Shown: piece by piece, positions 26,126 through 34,062 of the stretch
Layout: each line of letters begins with the position of its first letter
Position numbering within the stretch: the stretch's first letter is position 1
DNA from: Candidatus Rhodoluna planktonica
GTDB lineage: Bacteria; Actinomycetota; Actinomycetes; Actinomycetales; Microbacteriaceae
Direction: 5' to 3'
Length of the DNA stretch: 64,000 bases
Assembly (NCBI RefSeq): GCF_001854225.1
Contig: NZ_CP015208.1
Location: 372,001-436,000, forward strand
Program-made: the position numbers and the translations under genes
The notes under the pieces: generated by a model
The model's database searches: none
Told to the model about the DNA's origin: nothing
Seen by the model: the letters and a program-made list of their open reading frames with translations, nothing else

Positions 26126-27307
26126 TTAAGCCTCTTTAGTGTTTTCGGTAAGTTCGCTTGCGGTCAATTGATTTGGTGAAGTTTCAATTTCTTTGGGGGC
26201 AACAATTTCTTCGGTGGCCAACTCCGTTTCATCAAGGTCATTAAGTTTGCGCGCCGTCACTAACATTCGCGACTCGAGGCTAGAAACAAAAACGTTGTAG
26301 TCCTTCACCGTGGCGGTAATAGAACGGCCCAACTTGTCGGCATGCTCAGCGACTTTTACCACTCGCTCGTAAAGTTCTTTGCCCAGTTTGATCATGTTCT
26401 TGACCGAAGACTCATCGGCATTTTGCCGCCAGATATAGTTGACCGTTTTCAGAACAGAAAACAGGCTGACCGGAGAAGCCAGCGCAACATTTTTCTTGAA
26501 GGCATATTCGAGCAGAGTTGGGTCGGCATCGAGGGCTGCCGATAGTAGCGATTCGCTAGGGACAAAGGCGATAACAAAATCGGGGGAGCTGGATAAGCCG
26601 CTCCAGTAGGCCTTGCCTGAGAGTGCATCGATGTGTGACTTCACGGCTTTGACGTGCTCTTCTAGCAACTTTTGTCGTCGAGCCAGTTCTTCGGGGCTGC
26701 CCAATTCAGAGATTGCCGCTGCCTCTTGGTAAGAATTGAAAGGCACTTTTGAATCGATGGCAAGCGACTTGTTACCGGGCAAATTAATGACCAGGTCTGC
26801 TCTTCCGGTGCCTGAGTCGGTGGCAAATGTGACTTGCTCGGTGAAGTCGGCGTGCTTGATGAGGCCAGCCAGTTCGATTAGTTTGCGAAGCTGAGTCTCG
26901 CCCCAAACCCCGCGAAGACTGTTGGATGACAGCGCCTGGGCAAGTGCTTGGGTTTGCCGACGCAGGGCTTCATCGCTGTCGACTGCTGCCTTGAGTTGCT
27001 GCTGAATTGTGCCAAACTGCTCAACTCGATCTTTTTCTAGGCGTGCAACGGTCTGCTGCATTTGCTCGAGGTTGCTTCTTACCGGAGCCAGAGCTTGCAA
27101 CAAACGGTTTTCTTCGCGATCGCGTTCGTCGCGCTCAAGCTTCTCTTGGCGCAGTTGTGACAGTTGAGCTTCGAGACCACCAATGGTGGCATTTGCCGCA
27201 GCCAAATCGATGGCGGCCTGATTGTTGCCCGGAGCCTTGGCTTTCGCTGCAAGGAAGCCGACAACCAAGCCAATTAGAAGGCCACCGAGACCCCAGAAAA
27301 TCGCATC
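26126..27307 (-). CDS. rmuC: DNA recombination protein RmuC homologue
   Basis: RmuC limits inversions at short repeats in E. coli and is thought to be a nuclease-fold protein. The 393-residue product has an N-terminal membrane anchor (FWGLGGLLIGLVVGFLAAK, about 5-23), a coiled coil at about 35-110 (GGLEAQLSQLRQEKLERDER), and the RmuC core: GVWGETQLRKLIELAGL, the PD-(D/E)XK-like ADLVINLPGNKSLAIDSKVPF, and SPVSLFSVLKTVNYIWRQ. The ATG at 27307 is preferred because an earlier TTG at 27340 adds residues unlike the family. It ends in an acidic, Glu/Thr-rich tail. The exonuclease gene is upstream on the same strand by 39 bases. Confidence 0.9.
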   Translation of the reverse strand, partial: DAIFWGLGGLLIGLVVGFLAAKAKAPGNNQAAIDLAAANATIGGLEAQLSQLRQEKLERDERDREENRLLQALAPVRSNLEQMQQTVARLEKDRVEQFGTIQQQLKAAVDSDEALRRQTQALAQALSSNSLRGVWGETQLRKLIELAGLIKHADFTEQVTFATDSGTGRADLVINLPGNKSLAIDSKVPFNSYQEAAAISELGSPEELARRQKLLEEHVKAVKSHIDALSGKAYWSGLSSSPDFVIAFVPSESLLSAALDADPTLLEYAFKKNVALASPVSLFSVLKTVNYIWRQNADESSVKNMIKLGKELYERVVKVAEHADKLGRSITATVKDYNVFVSSLESRMLVTARKLNDLDETELATEEIVAPKEIETSPNQLTASELTENTKEA

Positions 27308-27346
27308 CATGATGATGAGTATCGCACTGGCAACCGACAAAAAGAG

Positions 27347-27907
27347 TTACAGCGCTTTTAGGCTCTGCTTAGTTGCGCCCAATAACTGCTCCAAATTTTC
27401 AGCACCGTGGCGCAAACTGGCATGCAAAATGATTCGGGCGCAAGCGTCGGCATCGGCTAAGGCATCGTGGTGGTCGAATTCCTCGTGGCCAATTGCGTAG
27501 GCAACTTGATTTAGTCGATATGAGTCAAGGTTGTAGGTCTTGCGTGAAATCGCCAGCGAACAGGTGTAGCCGGTTTCGGGGGTTTTGAAATCTAGTAACT
27601 GTGCGGTTGCTCGCAAAACACCCATGTCAAAAGGTGCATTGTGGGCTACCAGAACATCACCGGCGCTAAACGCGAAAATAAGGTTCAATGCCTCGATTGC
27701 TGAGGCTGCGTCTTCTACGTCGCTGGGTCTAATTCCGTGAACCCGGATGTTGCCTTCGTGAAACCAATTATTTGGATAGGGCGGCGAAATAAGGAAACCG
27801 AGTGAATCGGTGATTTTGCCATCAGAAACTTTCACCAATCCGACTGCGCAGGGGCTGGCTGGCGAGCCGTTTGCGGTTTCGAAGTCGATGGCGGTGAAAT
27901 TTAGCAC
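27347..27907 (-). CDS. DEDDh 3'-5' exonuclease (DNA polymerase III epsilon-like)
   Basis: Small RNase T/DnaQ-fold exonuclease. Exo I is IDFETAN (residues 7-13) with the first Asp-Glu pair, Exo II is VAHNAPFDMGVL, and Exo III is the DDALADADACA-type segment HHDALADADACARI with His and Asp. It lacks the extra UvrC or helicase domains seen in some actinobacterial relatives; length is 186 residues. The likely role is DNA repair or proofreading as a stand-alone nuclease. The GTG at 27907 has CAGACT six bases upstream, a leaderless-like arrangement, and it diverges from ychF with about 56 bases between the starts. Confidence 0.88.
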   Translation of the reverse strand: MLNFTAIDFETANGSPASPCAVGLVKVSDGKITDSLGFLISPPYPNNWFHEGNIRVHGIRPSDVEDAASAIEALNLIFAFSAGDVLVAHNAPFDMGVLRATAQLLDFKTPETGYTCSLAISRKTYNLDSYRLNQVAYAIGHEEFDHHDALADADACARIILHASLRHGAENLEQLLGATKQSLKAL

Positions 27908-27963
27908 CGTTACAGTCTGCCAGCAGCAGACACCTTTGTCGGCTAAGGCTAGACTTGCCTACC

Positions 27964-29037
27964 GTGGCTCTAACAATTGGAATCGTGGGACTACCCAACG
28001 TAGGTAAGTCGACCCTCTTTAATGCACTGACAAAAAACAACGTGTTGGCAGCAAACTATCCGTTTGCAACTATCGAGCCAAACGTTGGAGTCGTGAACCT
28101 ACCCGATGCCAGGTTGACTCGGTTAGCCGAGATTTTTGGCTCTGAGCGAATTTTGCCGGCCCCGGTTTCTTTCGTCGATATCGCCGGCATCGTGCGTGGC
28201 GCATCCGTGGGTGAAGGTTTGGGTAACAAATTTCTAGCCAACATTCGAGAAGCAGACGCCATCGCTCAGGTAGTTCGCGGTTTTAGCGACAGCGACGTCG
28301 TACACGTTGATGGCAAAGTCGATGCTGCCAGCGACATTGAAACAATCAACACCGAGCTAATTTTGGCCGACATGGAAACCCTAGATAAGGCTCGCTCGCG
28401 CATCGAGAAAGAAGTAAAGGGTAAAAAACTTGAGCCATCGGTTCTCGAAACCGTAGATGAGGCCAAAGCCTGGCTCGACGGCGGCAAGCCGCTATCAACT
28501 TCAAAAATTGATTTGGCAGCAATCAAAGAACTTGGTTTGCTTACGGCGAAGCCAATCCTTTACGTCTTCAACGTGGATGAAGGCATTTTGACTGAGCCTG
28601 CTAAAAAGAAGGCGCTCGCCGACTTGGTTGCTCCGGCTGAGGCTGTTTTCTTAGACGCCAAAGTTGAGTCTGAACTAATTGATCTCTCGCCTGAAGAGGC
28701 AAATGAGCTGTTATCTTCGTTGGGCCAGGACGAGTCGGGACTTGATCAACTTGCCCGCATCGGATTCAACACCCTAGGTTTGCAAACCTACCTAACCGCA
28801 GGACCCAAAGAAGCTCGAGCCTGGACAATCAGAAAAGGCTGGAAGGCCCCGGCTGCAGCCGGTGTAATTCACACTGACTTTGAACGCGGATTTATCAAGG
28901 CAGAAGTTGTCTCATTTGCCGACCTCGATGCTGCTGGCTCGATGCACGACGCTAAGGCAGCCGGCAAGGTTCGGATGGAAGGCAAAGATTACGTGATGCA
29001 GGATGGCGACGTCGTCGAATTCAGGTTTAACGTCTAG
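27964..29037 (+). CDS. ychF: Redox-regulated ATPase/GTPase YchF
   Basis: OBG-family P-loop protein that prefers ATP and binds ribosomes. G1 is GLPNVGKST starting at residue 9, G3 is VDIAGIVRGAS, the altered G4 is NVDE, and the C-terminal TGS domain contains TYLTAGPKEARAWTIRKGWKAP, GVIHTDFERGFIKAEV and the final DYVMQDGDVVEFRF. Length of 357 residues. GTG at 27964 is chosen because the product then begins VALTIGIVGLPNVGKST as in relatives; TAGACT at 27950-27955 may be its -10. M. tuberculosis has the homologue (Rv1112) close to ispH as here. Its stop overlaps the convergent amidotransferase by 11 bases. Confidence 0.96.
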   Translation: MALTIGIVGLPNVGKSTLFNALTKNNVLAANYPFATIEPNVGVVNLPDARLTRLAEIFGSERILPAPVSFVDIAGIVRGASVGEGLGNKFLANIREADAIAQVVRGFSDSDVVHVDGKVDAASDIETINTELILADMETLDKARSRIEKEVKGKKLEPSVLETVDEAKAWLDGGKPLSTSKIDLAAIKELGLLTAKPILYVFNVDEGILTEPAKKKALADLVAPAEAVFLDAKVESELIDLSPEEANELLSSLGQDESGLDQLARIGFNTLGLQTYLTAGPKEARAWTIRKGWKAPAAAGVIHTDFERGFIKAEVVSFADLDAAGSMHDAKAAGKVRMEGKDYVMQDGDVVEFRFNV

Positions 29038-29764
29038 CGTTCGAGTGTTCGACAACCTGTTGTGCGAAAGCGCTAGCTAGATCCCAAGCCTGTTGCCGGT
29101 AGCTGGCTGCCAGCTCGTGAGTTTTTTCGATCTGCTGTGCAACATCGATACCCTCTTTTTCAAAGGCACGACGATAGGTGCTCAGCCAAGCAAGTTGCTG
29201 TGCGACTCCGATTTCTGGATGAAATTGCGTAGCCCAAGCTTTGTCGCCGATGCGGAAGGCTTCATTGATGCCATTGGTTTCGCCCAACAAGACTGCATTT
29301 TCGGGAAGTTCAAAGGTGTCATAGTGAAAATGAAACGCGTTGGCGTTGTTGTCAAAAACACCTAAAACCGGGTCATTCTTAGCTTCCGGTAGAACGTTTA
29401 TTTTGGTCCAGCCAAACTCACCTTTGTCAGCTTTGTATACTCGCCCGCCGGCGGCAGATGCCAGTAGTTGCGAACCAAAACACAGTCCGAGAAGTGGGGT
29501 TTCAGTTTCAAGAGCCCACTGCATAATTTTGCGCTCGTGAGTCATCCAAGGGTGTTCCGCCTCTTCCTGAACGCCGGCGTGTGCACCAAGCGAAATGATG
29601 CCGTCGTACTGGTCTAGCGATTCGAGATCAGGGTTTCGATCACGCTCGTTTTGAACATCCCAGGTGTCCATCAAAATACCGGCTTCCACAATTGGGTTAG
29701 CCATCTCGTTCAAATGATCGTCGATGTCGTGAACTATTACTAGGATTTTTGGACGCTCGACCAT
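29027..29764 (-). CDS. Class I glutamine amidotransferase-like protein
   Basis: Stand-alone GATase1 domain of the GMP-synthase-like type. The catalytic triad is visible: nucleophile Cys95 in LLGLCFGSQL, and His182 and Glu184 in QFHPEIG. No synthetase domain is attached, and the substrate is unknown; relatives are annotated as GMP synthase-like or gamma-glutamyl hydrolase (PuuD-like) proteins. Length of 245 residues with about 45 extra residues after the triad. The ATG at 29764 has GGAGGA upstream. It is a single gene, convergent with ychF and divergent from the SRPBCC gene. Confidence 0.87.
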   Translation of the reverse strand: MVERPKILVIVHDIDDHLNEMANPIVEAGILMDTWDVQNERDRNPDLESLDQYDGIISLGAHAGVQEEAEHPWMTHERKIMQWALETETPLLGLCFGSQLLASAAGGRVYKADKGEFGWTKINVLPEAKNDPVLGVFDNNANAFHFHYDTFELPENAVLLGETNGINEAFRIGDKAWATQFHPEIGVAQQLAWLSTYRRAFEKEGIDVAQQIEKTHELAASYRQQAWDLASAFAQQVVEHSNARR

Positions 29765-29831
29765 TGGTTCCTCCGGGGCAATCTGGTTGACTCTTATTTA
29801 TTATCGGCGCTAAAAGGACGAGGTATTTCCT

Positions 29832-30305
29832 ATGTTGCAGGGTTTGCTCTATTCAGTTGAACGCGAATTCGATGTTTCAATCGAGCGTCTTTGGCAAGCC
29901 TGGGTAGAGGCAAAACAGCTGGAGCAGTGGTACTCGCCAACCTTCTTGAGTGTGGTGCCAAACAGCGCGGTGTCGCAAACCGAGGTTGGTGGGCAGTGGG
30001 CCATTGCCGTCGATGTCTCAGCCAATGGTTTTAACGCCTATTTTTGGGGTCGATACAGTGTGGTTGAACCTCATAAAAAGCTGGTCCACACGCTTTGTTA
30101 CAGTCAGGATGAAGCCGACTTCATTGCCCGAAGCGATGACGCGCCCGCTCACGAAATCGTCATCGACTTCGAACGTCGGGGTGATTCAAGTTGGGTTAGG
30201 TTTTCTCAATTTGGAGAAATGGATGAAGAGCAGGCTGAGGCGTCTCGAGAAGGCATGGAAAGTTACCTGGAAAACCTAAAACGCTACCTGGCAACCAGCG
30301 ACTAG
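29832..30305 (+). CDS. SRPBCC/AHSA1-type protein
   Basis: START-like fold protein of the activator-of-Hsp90-homologue group; such proteins bind hydrophobic ligands, with no fixed function. The 157 residues show the family start VEREFDVSIERLWQAWVEAKQLEQWY, a GGQWAI motif, YFWGRYSVVEPHKKLVHT and the C-terminal helix GMESYLENLKRYLATS. ATG at 29832 is preceded by AAGGACGAGG. The DUF1761 gene begins nine bases after its stop; the -10 hexamer of that gene covers the stop codon. Confidence 0.85.
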   Translation: MLQGLLYSVEREFDVSIERLWQAWVEAKQLEQWYSPTFLSVVPNSAVSQTEVGGQWAIAVDVSANGFNAYFWGRYSVVEPHKKLVHTLCYSQDEADFIARSDDAPAHEIVIDFERRGDSSWVRFSQFGEMDEEQAEASREGMESYLENLKRYLATSD

Positions 30306-30308
30306 GCT
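30303..30308 (+). promoter_or_regulatory. -10 element of the DUF1761 gene overlapping the previous stop codon
   Basis: TAGGCT at 30303-30308 includes the TAG stop of the SRPBCC gene; six bases follow, then ATG at 30315. The same bases therefore end one gene and start the promoter of the next. Confidence 0.5.
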
Positions 30309-30314
30309 TTGGAC

Positions 30315-30728
30315 ATGAATTTTGCAGAAATCAACTGGCTGGCCGTCTTGATTGCCGGTGTTGTCGGTATCGCCATCGGCGCTCTTTGGTTTGGTCCGAA
30401 AGCCTTTTATCCAATTTGGTGGAAGGCATTGGGGCAGGAGCCGACAGATCAACCCGGCGATGATTCAATGGCTAAAGTTTTTGGAATCACCTTCGCTGCA
30501 GCATTTGTGCAAGCTATCACCTTGGCAATTTTGATTCAGGCTCTGGGTGTTACTGATTTTCTAAATGGGGCCCTGCTCGGTGCTTTGGTTGGCTTCGGAA
30601 TAGGTGCAGCAACCTCGGTTTCGCATCGGCTCTTCGGTCGTCAGGGTTTGACAGTTTGGCTTATTGAGGTTGGTCAAGACATAGTCGGCTTGACTTTGAT
30701 GGGCGCGATTATTGCCGGTTTAGGCTAG
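30315..30728 (+). CDS. DUF1761 membrane protein
   Basis: Small integral membrane protein of the DUF1761 family, function unknown. The 137 residues contain four hydrophobic segments; the family pattern NWLAVLIAGVVGIAIGALWFGP opens the protein and is followed by WWKALGQEP. It contains SHRLFGRQGLTVWLIEVGQD, close to the family C-terminal region. The start at 30315 fits the -10 element; a TTG six bases earlier is in frame but less likely. It lies between the SRPBCC gene and the photolyase on the same strand. Confidence 0.8.
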   Translation: MNFAEINWLAVLIAGVVGIAIGALWFGPKAFYPIWWKALGQEPTDQPGDDSMAKVFGITFAAAFVQAITLAILIQALGVTDFLNGALLGALVGFGIGAATSVSHRLFGRQGLTVWLIEVGQDIVGLTLMGAIIAGLG

Positions 30729-30764
30729 TCGAATTATCAGCTTGGGCCAGGGTTCAATTTAGGC

Positions 30765-32228
30765 ATGCAGCAACTTCTCTTCGCCGATCAGCTGGGTCCG
30801 CATTTTGATTTGGGCGGAGAAATCATCCTGGTTGAGAGTCTGGGGCGACTTGCCGCGCGACCGCACCACTGGGCTAAAGCCCAGTTGATACTAAGTGCCA
30901 TAAGGCATCGTGCGGCTGAATCAGAGCGGGTTCATCTGGTCCGTGCAGATTCATATAACGCCTACCTCGACGGGCAAGAAACCGAAGATTTGGTTGCAAT
31001 CAACCCGACCAGTTATGGATTTCGCAAACTAATTGCCAAACATGAAATCAAAACCCTTCCCAGTCGAGGTTTTGTAATTGACGAGGCAGATTTTGCCGCC
31101 TGGGTTGCCCAGCGTAAATCAAAGCGGCTATTGCTCGAAGATTTTTATCGAGATGTAAGAAGAAAAACTGGACTTTTGATGCAGGGCGCTGACCCGGTTG
31201 GCGGTCAGTGGAATTTTGATCACGAGAATCGAGAAGCACCGCCCAAGGGTGCTCAAACCATCAGTGCGGCAGAACCGTGGCAGCCGGTCGAGGATGAAAT
31301 CGACCGTCAGGTCGCCACCGATCTTCAGCGTTGGGTCCAAGAAGGCAAAATTACTCTCGTGGGCGAACCCGGGCCACGTTGGTTCGCAGTCACACGAAAA
31401 GAGGCCCTCGAAGCCCTGCAGTATTTTGTCGAGCACCGTCTGGCAACTTTTGGCAAATACGAAGACGCCGCACTGATTCAAGATTGGGCCATGTCGCACT
31501 CACTCTTGAGTGTGCCGATGAACCTGGGTTTACTCGATCCACTTGAGGTCGCCAGAGCCGCTGAACAGGCTTATCTTGAGGGCAAAGCCGACATAGCTAG
31601 CGTTGAAGGTTTCATTCGTCAGGTAGTTGGTTGGCGAGATTATGTTTGGCAGCTTTACTGGCATTTCGGTGAAGACTACGTTTTGAACAACCGACTCGAG
31701 GCGCTTGAGCCGATACCCGAAAGTTGGCTCAAACTAGACAGCTCTGCAATCAAAGCAAATTGCGTTAGTCACACCATCGACAAAGTCTCAAAGCGGGGCT
31801 GGCTGCACCACATCGAGCGGTTGATGATTCTCGGCAATATCGCTATGCAGCGCGGGTTGCATCCAGGCGAGCTCAATGATTGGTTCATCAATTCTTTTGT
31901 TGACGGCACCCCATGGGTAATGCCGGCGAATGTGATTGGCATGTCTCAATATGCCGATGGTGGCAAGATGAGCACCAAACCCTATGCCGGCGGCGGGGCC
32001 TACATTTCCAAGATGACCGATTACTGCAAAGGTTGCCAGTTCGACCCCAAAGTCAGGGTTGGCGAAAATGCCTGCCCGGTCACCGCCGGATATTGGAATT
32101 TTCTCGATAAAAATCTTGAGGCGTTTAGGGGAAATCATCGATTGGCCCAGCCGCTAGCTGGCCTGGGTCGACTCAAAGACCTGGATGAAATTCGGCTTCA
32201 AGAGCAGCAGCGTGGCACAAATCTATAA
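30765..32228 (+). CDS. phrB: Iron-sulfur bacterial (6-4) photolyase/cryptochrome (FeS-BCP, PhrB type)
   Basis: Light-driven flavoprotein; the Agrobacterium member repairs (6-4) photoproducts using FAD, a ribolumazine antenna and a [4Fe-4S] cluster. The 487-residue product has the N-terminal DPRP domain (LLFADQLGPHFDL, VESLGRL) and the C-terminal FAD-binding helical domain (VGWRDYVWQLYW, IERLMILGNIAMQRGLHP, VDGTPWVMPANVIGMSQYADGG). Cys333, Cys421, Cys424 and Cys437 have the same spacing as the cluster ligands I remember for PhrB (350, 438, 441, 454). Tip residues MSTKPYAGGGAYI are conserved. It should protect a sunlit-water organism from UV. It begins a plus-strand group with two small membrane proteins. 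Confidence 0.93.
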   Translation: MQQLLFADQLGPHFDLGGEIILVESLGRLAARPHHWAKAQLILSAIRHRAAESERVHLVRADSYNAYLDGQETEDLVAINPTSYGFRKLIAKHEIKTLPSRGFVIDEADFAAWVAQRKSKRLLLEDFYRDVRRKTGLLMQGADPVGGQWNFDHENREAPPKGAQTISAAEPWQPVEDEIDRQVATDLQRWVQEGKITLVGEPGPRWFAVTRKEALEALQYFVEHRLATFGKYEDAALIQDWAMSHSLLSVPMNLGLLDPLEVARAAEQAYLEGKADIASVEGFIRQVVGWRDYVWQLYWHFGEDYVLNNRLEALEPIPESWLKLDSSAIKANCVSHTIDKVSKRGWLHHIERLMILGNIAMQRGLHPGELNDWFINSFVDGTPWVMPANVIGMSQYADGGKMSTKPYAGGGAYISKMTDYCKGCQFDPKVRVGENACPVTAGYWNFLDKNLEAFRGNHRLAQPLAGLGRLKDLDEIRLQEQQRGTNL

Positions 32229-32229
32229 G

Positions 32230-32235
32230 TAGGTT
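32230..32235 (+). promoter_or_regulatory. -10 element before the small membrane protein genes, leaderless type
   Basis: TAGGTT at 32230-32235, six bases, then GTG at 32242. Confidence 0.45.
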
Positions 32236-32241
32236 AGTTTT

Positions 32242-32805
32242 GTGAAACTTTTTCTTCGAGGCATTAACCCGTGGCTTCCGGTGCTCGCCTTCGTCACACT
32301 GTTTCACATTTTGCGGGGTGCCTCCACGGATGCGCTGATTTTTGGCGCGGGCGTAGCTTTACTGATAGCCGATTGGAAAAAGCTCATCCCCTGGCACATA
32401 CCGAAGCGCCCGCTAATGAGCAAAAGCGCAACCATTTTTGTAATTTTGGTTGCGTCTTCGGTGCTGTTTTTTTCTGATCGAGGTGGCTGGCAAGACGTCG
32501 TGCTGTTATTGGCGCTGATCCCGATTGCACTCACTCTGGTCTATTACCGCGACTACGGCCCTAAACCCTCGGCTACCAAAGAAATGGCTCGAACTAAATG
32601 GCTTTGGCTCAGTTTGGCCATCGCCATGGCGCTGGCTGAACTCTTTGCCTACATTTGGGCGAGCATCTACAAGGATGATGAATCTTTTCCAACAATTTCG
32701 ATTCTGGTGAATCCGTTTTTAGAAACCGGTATCGGGCGAGCGGTGTTTCTGACGCTCTGGATGCTGATCGGGGTAGGTCTGTTAGGGATTTGGCGGAAAA
32801 AGTGA
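32242..32805 (+). CDS. Multi-pass membrane protein, unknown function
   Basis: Family not recognised. The 187-residue product has about six hydrophobic segments, with cytoplasmic basic loops (DWKKLIPWHIPKRP, YYRDYGPKPSATKEMARTK) and a WRKK end. The last half (WLWLSLAIAMALAELFAYIW) suggests a compact helical bundle. GTG at 32242 fits a leaderless start. The next small gene overlaps its stop by one base, so the two are likely translated together and may form a complex, an inference. They lie between the photolyase and the inositol operon. Confidence 0.75.
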   Translation: MKLFLRGINPWLPVLAFVTLFHILRGASTDALIFGAGVALLIADWKKLIPWHIPKRPLMSKSATIFVILVASSVLFFSDRGGWQDVVLLLALIPIALTLVYYRDYGPKPSATKEMARTKWLWLSLAIAMALAELFAYIWASIYKDDESFPTISILVNPFLETGIGRAVFLTLWMLIGVGLLGIWRKK

Positions 32806-32996
32806 TGTCGATTCCCGAAATTGAGTACTCGGTCCTAGTTGTTCTGGGCGTATTTTTGTGGCTGGCGGGGCGAAGCAAGCGAATTGCCATTGCTCCGCTT
32901 GGCGACCTTGTTGCTCGGATAATGCACCATCGAAACACCAGGCTCGCCTTGGTTGTGGTCTGGTGGTGGCTGGGTTGGCATTTCTTTACCGTTTAG
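32805..32996 (+). CDS. Small two-helix membrane protein (DUF6186-like)
   Basis: The 63-residue product has two hydrophobic segments joined by a basic loop (RSKRIAIAP, HHRNTR) and ends with WWWLGWHFFTV. This Trp-rich WXWLGWHFF ending recalls the small actinobacterial DUF6186 proteins, an assignment from memory. ATG at 32805 overlaps the previous TGA stop by one base (TGATG), giving coupled translation. Its function is unknown. Confidence 0.65.
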   Translation: MSIPEIEYSVLVVLGVFLWLAGRSKRIAIAPLGDLVARIMHHRNTRLALVVVWWWLGWHFFTV

Positions 32997-33057
32997 TTAT
33001 CTAATCTGACCTTTTTGCCGTGATCAATTGATTTTGTACCTTGACTTATTGTTAGTA

Positions 33058-33067
33058 TGTTAGGACA
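33058..33067 (+). promoter_or_regulatory. Candidate IolR-type operator before iolC
   Basis: TGTTAGGACA at 33058-33067. Its reverse complement TGTCCTAACA fits KGWCHTRACA, the motif I remember for the GntR-type regulator IolR of Corynebacterium glutamicum. A one-base variant lies before the GntR gene at 40173. It sits just after TTGTAC (33034-33039) and overlaps TATGTT (33056-33061), a plausible -35/-10 pair with 16 bases between, so binding would block the promoter. Confidence 0.55.
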
Positions 33068-33105
33068 AAGGTTTTCCGGCTATCGTGGAAGAAGGTTCAG
33101 CGCCA

Positions 33106-34062
33106 ATGAGCGAACAGAATGCCCCATACGACGTAATCACAATCGGGCGCGTTGGCGTTGACATTTATCCGTTGCAGACCGGTGTTGGTCTAGAAGATGT
33201 AACAACTTTCGGCAAGTATTTGGGCGGCAGCGCAACCAACGTTGCCGTGGCAGCAGCCAAATACGGTCTGAAATCAGCGGTTATCACTCGCACCGGCGAT
33301 GACCCATTCGGTCGCTTCATCAATCGTGAACTAGTTCGACTTGGCGTTGATGACCGTTACGTGACAGCGGTCAAGGGTCTGCCAACCCCGGTTGTCTTTT
33401 GTGAGATCTTTCCTCCAGATGATTTCCCAATTTATTTCTACCGAGAGCCCAAAGCACCCGATTTAGTAATCAATCCAAACGATCTCGACCTAGACGCTAT
33501 TAGCCGGGCCAAAATCTACTGGTCGACAGTTACTGGGCTAAGCCAAGAGCCAAGCCGCACCTCGCACTTCACCGCCTGGGAGGCGCGTGGTCGCAAGCAG
33601 CACACCATCCTCGATCTTGATTACCGACCAATGTTTTGGCCTTCGCAAGAAATCGCCAGTGAACAGGTTGGCAAAGCGCTGCAGCACGCCACTATCGCCA
33701 TCGGCAATAAAGAAGAGTGCTTTGTGGCTGTTGGCGAGACCGAACCAATGCGTGCCGCCGATGCACTTCTCGAGCGTGGCGTCGAGTTGGCCGTGGTAAA
33801 ACAGGGTCCAAAGGGCGTCTTGGCTAAAACCAAGGATGAGACCGTCGAGGTTCCACCGTATTTCGTTGATGTGGTCAACGGTCTAGGAGCCGGCGACAGT
33901 TTCGGCGGGGCTTTCTGCTACGGACTGCTGCAAGGCTGGTCGCTCGAGCAGATCCTGAAGTTTGCCAACGTCGCCGGAGCAATTGTCGCTTCAAGGCTTG
34001 AATGCTCAACCGCAATGCCTTCGGCTGCCGAGGTTGAAGAGATTTTGAAGGGTATGAACTGA
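33106..34062 (+). CDS. iolC: 5-Dehydro-2-deoxygluconokinase IolC
   Basis: PfkB-family kinase of myo-inositol breakdown, phosphorylating 5-dehydro-2-deoxy-D-gluconate. The N-terminus YDVITIGRVGVDIYPLQ is characteristic of IolC; other marks are KYLGGSATNVAVAAAKYG, the VFCEIFPPDDFPIYFYREP segment and the anion hole NGLGAGDSFGGAF with catalytic Asp264. Length of 318 residues from ATG 33106, which has a weak AAGG upstream; GTG at 33085 is an in-frame alternative. The stop overlaps the start of the next gene by one base. First gene of a five-gene iol operon. Confidence 0.93.
   Translation: MSEQNAPYDVITIGRVGVDIYPLQTGVGLEDVTTFGKYLGGSATNVAVAAAKYGLKSAVITRTGDDPFGRFINRELVRLGVDDRYVTAVKGLPTPVVFCEIFPPDDFPIYFYREPKAPDLVINPNDLDLDAISRAKIYWSTVTGLSQEPSRTSHFTAWEARGRKQHTILDLDYRPMFWPSQEIASEQVGKALQHATIAIGNKEECFVAVGETEPMRAADALLERGVELAVVKQGPKGVLAKTKDETVEVPPYFVDVVNGLGAGDSFGGAFCYGLLQGWSLEQILKFANVAGAIVASRLECSTAMPSAAEVEEILKGMN

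Noticed and set aside
31788-32138. Open frames of 100-120 codons antisense to the photolyase and other genes
   Set aside because: They lie wholly within well-recognised genes on the other strand, have no family resemblance and no start signals.
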